From Kribbella capetownensis (GTDB lineage: Bacteria > Actinomycetota > Actinomycetes > Propionibacteriales > Kribbellaceae): DNA of 64,000 nt. How positions within the stretch are numbered: the first letter of the stretch is position 1; every line of letters starts with the position of its first letter. The DNA lies in assembly GCF_004331485.1 (NCBI RefSeq), contig NZ_SJKD01000005.1, positions 248,001-312,000 of the forward strand, given 5' to 3'. Under the pieces are notes generated by a model, which was not told the origin of the DNA, ran no database searches, and was given only the letters and a program-made list of their open reading frames with translations. Below are positions 57,715-64,000 of the stretch, piece after piece. Position numbers and translations under genes: made by a program.

Positions 57715-58268
57715 TTTCGCCCCGCCAACTGACCCCTGAGGTCGAGCTCCGCGTCGCCTCCCTCGACGACGCTCCCGCGCTGGCCGAGGCCTACACCCGC
57801 AGCTGGGACCACCTCAGCCCCTGGGAACCCGACCGGCCGGAGAACTGGTTCACTCCGGCCGGTCAGCTCGAGCGGCTGACCCGCACGCTCGAGCGCTACA
57901 AGAACGGGCTGGTCGTACCGTGGCTGCTGATCGAGGACGACCGCGTCGTCGGTTCGTTCACGCTGCAAGATGTCGTGCCCGGTCCGTTCCGTAGCGCGAG
58001 TATCGGATACTGGCTCGCCATCGAGGCCGTCGGCCGCGGCCTGGCCACGCGCGCCGTCGACGCCGTCGCGGAGATCGCCGACACCGAACTCAGGCTGCAC
58101 CGGATCGCGGCCAGCACACGGAAGGACAACGTCGCGTCGCAGCGCGTCCTTCTGCGCACCGGCTTCGAGCAGATCGGCTTCGCCCCGACGTACCTGCACA
58201 CCGGCGGAGCCTGGCAGGACTGCAACCTCTACCAACGCATCCTGAACGACCGCGAGCCCGGCGCTTAG
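57711..58268 (+). CDS. GNAT-family N-acetyltransferase (RimJ/RimL-like)
   Basis: 185 aa from GTG 57711 (GTGA overlap with the ROK gene). It belongs to the RimJ/RimL/SpeG group: 'LRVASLDDAPALAEAYTRSWDHL', 'IGYWLAIEAVGRGLATRAVDAVAEIADTEL' (acetyl-CoA loop) and 'IAASTRKDNVASQRVLLRTGFEQIG'. It may acetylate a protein N-terminus or an aminoglycoside-like small molecule. Its link to sugar-acid use is unclear beyond operon position. The stop overlaps the convergent dehydrogenase by 4 bp. Confidence 0.9.
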   Translation: MISPRQLTPEVELRVASLDDAPALAEAYTRSWDHLSPWEPDRPENWFTPAGQLERLTRTLERYKNGLVVPWLLIEDDRVVGSFTLQDVVPGPFRSASIGYWLAIEAVGRGLATRAVDAVAEIADTELRLHRIAASTRKDNVASQRVLLRTGFEQIGFAPTYLHTGGAWQDCNLYQRILNDREPGA

Positions 58269-59353
58269 TTCGGCGGGAGGCGGATTCCTCGGGAGACCTC
58301 TACGTCGTCGTAGCGGCCTTCGAGGACGTCGAGGAATTTGACCGGGCGCTGGAGGGTCGAGGCGATGTAGACGGCGCGAACCGCGGCGAGTGCCTCGATC
58401 CCGTCCTGGACCGTGAGCCCCGGCTGTCCGCCGTTCGCGATCGCCGTCAGGATGTCGTCGTACTGCGCCTCGTGGCCGCCGGGCGGACCGGCGTCGACTG
58501 GTGCGTCGTCCTTGACGCCGTCGACGTTGAGGCGCCGCAGCAGGTCGTCCTCCACCTCGGCACCCCCCTCGGTGCCGTGCACCGACACGCGAGTGCGGCC
58601 GCCTGGGAAGGCCGCGGTGGTCGCGTGCAGGGTGCCGATGGCACCGGACTCGAAGGTCAGCGTCGCGACCAGGGTGTCCTCGACCTCGATCGCATGGTGT
58701 GTAGACCGGACCGCCTGCGCCTGGATCTGCACCGGCCTGCCCATGAACCACAGCATCAGGTCGACCGTGTGCACGCCCTGGTTCATCAACGCGCCGCCGC
58801 CGTCCAGCGCCCACGTCCCACGCCAATCCGCTGAGGCGTAGTACTCGTCGCTGCGCCACCAGGCAACCGTTGCGACGCAGGACGTGAGCTGGCCGAAGCG
58901 GCCGGAGTCGATCGCCTCCTTGACCACCACGCTGCCCGCGTCGAAGCGATGCTGGCTGATCACCGAGGTGATCACACCCTGGCTCGCCGCCCGGGCGGCC
59001 GCCGCCCCGAACCGGCGGGCCCGGCTCGGGTCGACGTCGAGCGGCTTCTCGATCACGACGTGCTTCTTGTCGTTCAGCGCCTGCTCGGCCAGTTCGGTAT
59101 GCGTGCCGCTCGGCGTGCAGATCGCGACCAGCGAGACCTCCGACCCGCTGAGTGCCGCCGGCAGGTCGTCGTACACCTGGGGCTCCGGCTGGCCCGCCTC
59201 CTTCAGCCGGGCCGCCAGCGCCTCCCGGGCGTCGGCGTCGACGTCCACGAGGGCGGTCACGGTCGCGTCGGGCCGTGCCGCGATGGTGTCCGCGTGGGTG
59301 CGGCCGATGATTCCGCAGCCCACGATCGCGACCTGATGTTGTGCGTCAGCCAT
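58265..59353 (-). CDS. Gfo/Idh/MocA-family NAD(P)-dependent oxidoreductase
   Basis: 362 aa. The cofactor motif is 'AIVGCGIIGRTHADT' and the Lys motif 'IEKPLDVDPSRARR'. The substrate domain contains 'DGGGALMNQGVHTVDLMLWFMG', including the HxxD pair. It would oxidise or reduce a sugar or sugar acid. The start is 7 bp from the stop of the beta-helix protein, with a ribosome site that overlaps that stop (TAGGAGCGAG), so the two minus-strand genes form an operon driven from the right-hand 30-bp element. Confidence 0.92.
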   Translation of the reverse strand: MADAQHQVAIVGCGIIGRTHADTIAARPDATVTALVDVDADAREALAARLKEAGQPEPQVYDDLPAALSGSEVSLVAICTPSGTHTELAEQALNDKKHVVIEKPLDVDPSRARRFGAAAARAASQGVITSVISQHRFDAGSVVVKEAIDSGRFGQLTSCVATVAWWRSDEYYASADWRGTWALDGGGALMNQGVHTVDLMLWFMGRPVQIQAQAVRSTHHAIEVEDTLVATLTFESGAIGTLHATTAAFPGGRTRVSVHGTEGGAEVEDDLLRRLNVDGVKDDAPVDAGPPGGHEAQYDDILTAIANGGQPGLTVQDGIEALAAVRAVYIASTLQRPVKFLDVLEGRYDDVEVSRGIRLPPN

Positions 59354-59360
59354 CTCGCTC

Positions 59361-62300
59361 CTACTTGGCCTGGAAATTCGCGGTCAGTACCTGGTCCGTG
59401 GCGACGGTGAAGGTGTACGACGCGTCGGTCGAGACCACCACGCCGTCGACGGTCCAGTTCTGGAAAACGCTATCCGATGTTGGCGCAGCAGTCACTGTGA
59501 CCTGCGCGCCGACCTCGTAGGTACCCGGTTCGGACTCGTTTCCGGCGATCGTCGCGGTGCCCGGACCACTGGCCTGGACCTTGATACTGCGCTGGACGAC
59601 GTTGATCACCATCACGTTGCGGAGCGTGGCCGGCCCGGACAGGGTGGCGCCGTTGTAGCGAGCGAGGTTGGTGGCCTCGACGTCGCCGCTGACCACCTTG
59701 ACGGTGTGACCGTCGATGCCGAGGTTGTCGGTGCCCAGGTTGAACGCGTCCACCTGACCGCTGTTCACCACCAGCCCGTCGTGGAAGCCGTACGCGAACA
59801 CGTTCAGCAGCGTCAGGCCGCGGGCGCGGTCGACGGTGACGATCTTGGCGGTCTTGCGCATGTACTTGTCGATGACGAGTTCGAAGATGCTGCCCTCGTT
59901 CATCCAGTACGGCTGCTGGTAGCCGACCCGGGTGACCGCGTTCCCGTTCGACAGCACGCCCTCGATCCGGCCGTTGCTCCCGGGGCCGATCGCGATCGCG
60001 TGGTCGAAGAAGGCTCCGGCGACCTTGCGGACGACGACGTCGTCGCCACCGAGATCGATCCCGTTCCAGGCGTTCGGGAAGCCGGCGTTGATCACGTAGT
60101 TCCCACCGGCGTGACCGCGGACGGCGTACGGGTAGGGCACGACGCCCTCGGCCTTGCCCGGGTTGTTGTCGGGATAGAAGACCCGCAGCCCGCGCACACC
60201 CGCGCGGTTCTGGAGCGTGATCAGCGCGGTCTCGGTGTCTTTCTCGAAGGCCTGGAGGACCGTCCCGCCACTCGCGCCGCCCTGATCACGGTTCGGTACG
60301 GCGGACGCACCGCGCAACTCGACCTTCGCGGGGACCTGGAGGTGCGTGCTGATCCGGTACCACCCGGCAGGCAGGTAGACGATGCCGCCACCGTTCCGGC
60401 CAGCCTTGTCGAGCACCTTCTGTACGGCGCTCGTCGCGTCCGCGGCCGGCAGATACCCGATCCCGTGCGGCGCGTCGACGACGTACAGGGACTGCTTCGG
60501 CTTGGGCAGTGGCTCCTGCGAGTACGTCGGCGCCGTGCCGGACATCCGATGCACGATGCCGTCGACCGCGCCGGTGAGCGTGGTCCCGCTGACCTTCACG
60601 TAGCCGCGCGAGTTGTTCTGGATCGCGTGGTCACTGCCCTCGATCCGGCCCGCCGCCAGCGTCATACCCCAGCGGTCGTCCATCACGTCCACCAGCACGC
60701 CGATGTCAGTACGGCGTACGTCGGGCTGCAGGAAGCTGCCGGTGAACTGGGCCCGCTGACCGGCGACCACGTGGATGCCGACGTGGTAGTCGGTGAGCGA
60801 GATCCGATGGAACTGGTCCCACTCGAGGTCGCCGAGGACCAGACCGGTGCCGTTGGCCCGCGTCCACGCATCCAGCGCCGTCCGCGCCGGCGGGTGGTAG
60901 GCGGCCGGTGCGTCCGCCCAGAAGGAGTTGCTGAACGCAACGTTCTCCCAGGTTCCGACGTCCGCGCCGTTGTACGCGCGGGCTCCCTCGAAGAGTGCGG
61001 TGCCGCGGATGTTGCGGATGGTGCTGGACTCGTGCACCTGGCCGGAACTCGGTGCGTTGCCGTGGTCGTTGGGCATCGTGCTGATGCCGATCCCGCGGTA
61101 CGAGTTGAGCATCGTGACGTCGGCGACGGTCGCCATCATGTAGTTCTCGTTGCCGATCCAGGCGCCGCCGGGGATCTCGAAGGTGTAGTTGTACGGGACC
61201 GGGTCGGTGGCGTTCTGGTTCGGGTAGTAGGTGGTCACGCCGAGTACGCCGGCGCTGCCGCCGATCCGGAACAGGCTCGGCCCGTCGTTGCCCGGGGCAA
61301 GGTCCGCGACGATCACAGTCCCGATCCCGAGCTTGTCGCCATGGTCTCCGCGGAGGGCGCAGAACGCGTGCACCTCGATGGTGTCGGTGACCTTGTACTG
61401 GCCGGCCGGCAGCCAGACGGTCCCGCCGCCCGCGTCCTGGCAGGCGTAGATGGCCTGCTGGATCGGCTTGGTCGAGTCATGCCGGCCGGTGCGGTCGGCG
61501 CCGTACTGGGTGGCGTCGAAGTCGGCGATCACGCCGTCCTCGGTCGGGTTGGTCGTCTGCCCCAGCCGCGGCTTCGGGGTGACGACCGGGCTCAGCCGGA
61601 GCTGGAGTTCCTTGACGGTGAACGAGTCCGCGCCGGTCATCGCGACCCGGACGTACCGCGCGGTGGTGGTCGCGAAGCGAGTCCGGCTGATCTGGTTGCC
61701 GCCGGGTGATCCGATGCGTCCGACGTCGGTGAACTTCCGGCCGTCCTTCGAGACCTGGACGGTGTAGTCGGGGGAGTACGCCTCGGCCCATTCGACCCGT
61801 ACGTCGTTCACCGGTCGCGGCCTGCCGAGGTCGAGCTGCAGCCACGAGTCGCCTTGGCCGCTGGTCCAGGCGGTGTCGTGGTTGCCGTCGTTGACGTTCG
61901 TAGTTCCGCTGCCACTACTCGCTGTGGCCCGGCCGTCGGGTGCGAAGTTGGTGTCGACCACCGAAGCGGTGAAGGCGTCGAGCTTCGACTGCAGCGTCTG
62001 CAGCGCTTCTTTCACCTGGACGTCGGTGACGCCGGGAGTGGCCGCGACGGCGCGGGCTGCGTCGATCGCCGTACGGAAGGTCGCACGACTGCCGACCGGG
62101 AACTGACCGTCGCGCGTGCCTTCTCGGGCAGCCTTCTCGACCCGCGCCGACTCGTCGATCAGGTCGAGCAGGCCCTCGGTGACATCGAGGGTGGTCGCGA
62201 CCTTGGCAACGCGGACGGCTGCGACCTTGAGGTCGACCGACCCGTCGCCGTTGTGGATGCGGAAGTCGCCGCCGTTCGAGCGGTTCGTCATCACCGCATC

Positions 62301-63179
62301 GGGGAGCGCGAACGTGTGCGTCTTCCAGGTCTTGGTGTCGCCGTACTGGACCACCTCGGAGTTCTTGAACTTCTCCGGGATCGTCTCGCCGGGGGAGTCG
62401 TAGTGCAGGCCGAACTGCCCGTTGCCGGCGTCGAAGTAGTCGACGCTGATCAGCACCAGGCTGTGGTTGTCGTACAGGTAGGTGTCGGCGACGTTCATGT
62501 AGAAGAAGTTCGTGCCCGGCGACGGCGCTGAGTGGTCGGTCTGCCAGTACGCGCGGCCGTCCTGCACACCGGTGACCAGGGTCTCCGGCCGGTCGCCGGC
62601 GCGCGGGCTGATGCCGGACTGGATCGGCGACGCTCCGAGCTGCACCGAGGCTCCCGCCGTACTGATCCGGAGGCTCGAGATGGTGATGTCGGCGCTGCCG
62701 AACAGGCGAACGTCGGCGTCGCCGAGGCGGTCGGTGAAGCCGATGCCGGTGAGCTCGAACGTGCCGGTCCGCCACTGACCCGTGTTCGTCAGCTGGACGT
62801 CGGTCGCGTCGGCCTGCGGGTTCGTGGCGGCGTCGTACTGGAGCTCGAGGGTGCCGGAGCCGCTGTCGAGATAGGTCGCCGTCACCAGGACGTCGTCGGT
62901 GCCGATCTCGTCGACGTAGTCACGGTCGACGTCGAACTCCAGGTAGCCGGTGCCGGCAGCCTGGTTGGTCTGCCAGTACGTGCGGCCCTGCTCGGTGCCG
63001 GTACGCAACCCGGCAGGGTCGTCGCCGGCGGCGGGCTTCACGCCGAGCGTGGTCGGGGTCGGTCCGAGATCGGCGCCGACGCCGCTCGGATACATGGTGG
63101 CGGCCTGGGCTGCCGGTACGGCGATGACGCTGGCGAGCAGCACGGCGGGAAAGACCCACGCGAGCAGGCGTCTGGACAT
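59361..63179 (-). CDS. Large secreted polysaccharide-active protein with F5/8C module and tandem right-handed beta-helices
   Basis: 1272 aa from ATG 63179 (GGAGG 7 nt upstream). After a Sec signal (about 1-27) come two homologous beta-sandwich repeats (about 30-175 and 176-325, each with 'GRxYWQT'), a helical linker (about 330-405), an F5/8-type C module (about 410-530), then two pectate-lyase-3-like helices. The first begins 'VIADFDATQYGADRTGRHD' (about 550) and 'GGGTVWLPAGQYKVTDTI'; the second has 'GGGIVYLPAGWYRISTHLQV' (about 960). A C-terminal repeat domain ends 'TVATDQVLTANFQAK'. The double helix resembles GH55 glucanases or pectin-active enzymes. No catalytic residue was assigned. Confidence 0.85.
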   Translation of the reverse strand: MSRRLLAWVFPAVLLASVIAVPAAQAATMYPSGVGADLGPTPTTLGVKPAAGDDPAGLRTGTEQGRTYWQTNQAAGTGYLEFDVDRDYVDEIGTDDVLVTATYLDSGSGTLELQYDAATNPQADATDVQLTNTGQWRTGTFELTGIGFTDRLGDADVRLFGSADITISSLRISTAGASVQLGASPIQSGISPRAGDRPETLVTGVQDGRAYWQTDHSAPSPGTNFFYMNVADTYLYDNHSLVLISVDYFDAGNGQFGLHYDSPGETIPEKFKNSEVVQYGDTKTWKTHTFALPDAVMTNRSNGGDFRIHNGDGSVDLKVAAVRVAKVATTLDVTEGLLDLIDESARVEKAAREGTRDGQFPVGSRATFRTAIDAARAVAATPGVTDVQVKEALQTLQSKLDAFTASVVDTNFAPDGRATASSGSGTTNVNDGNHDTAWTSGQGDSWLQLDLGRPRPVNDVRVEWAEAYSPDYTVQVSKDGRKFTDVGRIGSPGGNQISRTRFATTTARYVRVAMTGADSFTVKELQLRLSPVVTPKPRLGQTTNPTEDGVIADFDATQYGADRTGRHDSTKPIQQAIYACQDAGGGTVWLPAGQYKVTDTIEVHAFCALRGDHGDKLGIGTVIVADLAPGNDGPSLFRIGGSAGVLGVTTYYPNQNATDPVPYNYTFEIPGGAWIGNENYMMATVADVTMLNSYRGIGISTMPNDHGNAPSSGQVHESSTIRNIRGTALFEGARAYNGADVGTWENVAFSNSFWADAPAAYHPPARTALDAWTRANGTGLVLGDLEWDQFHRISLTDYHVGIHVVAGQRAQFTGSFLQPDVRRTDIGVLVDVMDDRWGMTLAAGRIEGSDHAIQNNSRGYVKVSGTTLTGAVDGIVHRMSGTAPTYSQEPLPKPKQSLYVVDAPHGIGYLPAADATSAVQKVLDKAGRNGGGIVYLPAGWYRISTHLQVPAKVELRGASAVPNRDQGGASGGTVLQAFEKDTETALITLQNRAGVRGLRVFYPDNNPGKAEGVVPYPYAVRGHAGGNYVINAGFPNAWNGIDLGGDDVVVRKVAGAFFDHAIAIGPGSNGRIEGVLSNGNAVTRVGYQQPYWMNEGSIFELVIDKYMRKTAKIVTVDRARGLTLLNVFAYGFHDGLVVNSGQVDAFNLGTDNLGIDGHTVKVVSGDVEATNLARYNGATLSGPATLRNVMVINVVQRSIKVQASGPGTATIAGNESEPGTYEVGAQVTVTAAPTSDSVFQNWTVDGVVVSTDASYTFTVATDQVLTANFQAK

Positions 63180-63231
63180 GCTGAAACCTCCAGGTGGCGG
63201 GCCGGAGTACACGCGAGAGCAGCTGCGCGGA

Positions 63232-63261
63232 TAAGTTAAACCAAGCGTGTTACTTATTCAA
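63232..63261 (-). promoter_or_regulatory. Shared 30-bp element, right copy (probable promoter/operator of the sugar island)
   Basis: The reverse complement of this block reads TTGAATAAGTAACACG through to CTTA and differs from the left copy only by A for T at the seventh base. It is 52 bp before the beta-helix protein start and 48 bp before the divergent XRE gene. The palindrome AGTAACAC-GCTTG-GTTTAACT is intact. A TTGAAT/TAACTT pair at 17 bp again fits -35/-10. Confidence 0.75.
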
Positions 63262-63296
63262 GAGCCCAGCATCCGGCTCCGGAAAGGGGCTTCCGG

Positions 63297-63309
63297 TAGC
63301 GTTGCCCGG
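63297..63309 (+). promoter_or_regulatory. TAGCGT box 7 nt before GTG 63310 (leaderless-type -10)
   Basis: TAGCGT at 63297-63302 matches TANNNT and ends 7 nt before the XRE-family start codon, with no ribosome site in between. Confidence 0.5.
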
Positions 63310-64000
63310 GTGGGGACGGATCAGCGTGGAGGCGCGGCGCGCAGCCGCCGGCAGACCGAACTCCGTGAGTACCTGCGCAGCCGTCGGGAACGGCTGACAC
63401 CATCGCAGGTCGGACTGCCCGCGGCCGGGAATCGACGTACGCCCGGTCTGCGCCGCGAGGAGGTCGCTGTCCTCGCCGGGGTCGGGGTGTCCTGGTACAC
63501 CTGGCTGGAGCAGGGTCGCGATATCAAGGTCTCCGAAGAAGTCCTCGACTCGGTCGCTCGAGTGCTGCTGCTCGACGATGTCGAACGCGCCCATCTCTAC
63601 CGCCTGGCCGGCCTGAACCCACCCCAGCGGGAGGCCGCCCCGACGGTGCCCGCCTCGCCCGAGATGCAGCGGCTGCTCGACGCCTGGTCACCACGCCCCG
63701 CCTACATCCGCGACCGGCACTGGAACTTCACCGCCGTCAACGACGTCGCCCGCCGAGTCTTCGGGTACGGCGAGACCGACCACAACTGCCTGGTCTCGTA
63801 CTTCACCAACGCCCGCTTCCGCGGACTGCACGAGCACTGGCACGAGGCCGCGCCCGACGTCGCGGCCGGCTTCCGCGCCGATGCGGCTCGCTATCCCGAC
63901 GACCCGGAGTTCGACCGGATCGCGGCCGACCTCGCCGCGGTCAGCCCGGAGTTCGCCGAACTGTGGGCGCGGCACGACGCGGCCGAGCACCTCAACGCGG
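63310..64000 (+). CDS. XRE-family regulator with MmyB-like ligand domain (3' end beyond window)
   Basis: At least 230 codons from GTG 63310, still open at the window edge. The helix-turn-helix region holds 'TELREYLRSRRERLTP', 'RRTPGLRREEVAVLAGVGVSWYTWLEQG' and 'VLDSVARVLLLDDVERAHLYRLAGL', the hallmark of MmyB-type regulators. The ligand domain follows with 'LLDAWSPRPAYIRDRHWNFTAVN' and continues past 'FRGLHEHWHEA'. Such regulators usually control a divergent gene, here the beta-helix protein, although they may bind elsewhere. Its promoter region abuts the right-hand 30-bp element. Confidence 0.88.
   Translation, partial: MGTDQRGGAARSRRQTELREYLRSRRERLTPSQVGLPAAGNRRTPGLRREEVAVLAGVGVSWYTWLEQGRDIKVSEEVLDSVARVLLLDDVERAHLYRLAGLNPPQREAAPTVPASPEMQRLLDAWSPRPAYIRDRHWNFTAVNDVARRVFGYGETDHNCLVSYFTNARFRGLHEHWHEAAPDVAAGFRADAARYPDDPEFDRIAADLAAVSPEFAELWARHDAAEHLNA

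Overview
The window is high-GC actinobacterial DNA with frequent GTG/TTG starts, 1-4 bp gene overlaps, Tat and lipoprotein signals, and several secreted carbohydrate-active enzymes. The family mix (GH10 and GH127 hydrolases, two sugar ABC operons, DUF5998, LprG-like lipoprotein, AfsR-like STAND regulator) suggests a soil saprophyte of the Kribbella/Nocardioidales type. The genus is inference. Genes are packed tightly: no gap exceeds 300 bp, and I saw no rRNA, tRNA, CRISPR array, IS element or phage gene.

Layout. (1) 0-8.6 kb: end of a LacI-type regulator, a large secreted GH10 xylanase, a Tat-lipoprotein sugar-binding protein, two ABC permeases and a Gfo/Idh/MocA dehydrogenase, all on the plus strand; this looks like a xylan-derived sugar locus. 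(2) 8.6-14 kb, minus: a secreted pyroglutamyl-peptidase-like protein whose expected Cys nucleophile reads as Ser, then a 1358-aa SARP-BTAD-STAND-propeller protein. (3) 14-17.4 kb: an exported beta-carbonic anhydrase, a TetR gene coupled to two paralogous membrane proteins, and a divergent ABM-type small protein. (4) 17.4-28.6 kb, minus: ABC/FtsX pair, ParC, LprG-like lipoprotein, P55-like MFS exporter, sucrase/ferredoxin-like protein, a second beta-carbonic anhydrase and a GH127-type enzyme, mostly joined by overlaps. (5) 28.6-50.9 kb: a two-component system divergent from the ABC pair, then housekeeping and accessory genes (CoA-binding protein, F420/PPOX protein, FetB-like permease, acyl-CoA synthetase, ArsB-like permease, N-terminal-GNAT protein acetyltransferase, P1 peptidase, a second ABC/FtsX pair, DUF5998, phosphodiesterase-type enzyme, subtilase, thymidine kinase, sulfurtransferase, SDR, DUF4185, VOC, alpha/beta hydrolase). 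(6) 51-63.2 kb: a second sugar island with a binding protein, two permeases, an SDR, a ManD-like dehydratase, a ROK regulator and a GNAT on the plus strand, facing a 1272-aa secreted beta-helix protein and a Gfo/Idh dehydrogenase on the minus strand. (7) The window ends inside an XRE/MmyB-type regulator that is read off the right edge.

The main new observation is in region 6. An almost identical 30-bp element (29/30) lies upstream of both outward ends of the island, at 50955-50984 and, inverted, at 63232-63261. It contains an imperfect palindrome and probably overlaps the promoters. With a ROK regulator inside the island, this gives a testable regulon that joins extracellular glycan attack to import and sugar-acid breakdown. 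Other points worth checking are the Cys-to-Ser exported peptidase homologue, the coupling of a carbonic anhydrase to a GH127 enzyme, a TetR/paralogous-membrane-pair operon with visible operator candidates, a recurring TANNNT box 6-7 nt before start codons (leaderless transcription), and repeated tail-to-tail stop-codon overlaps.
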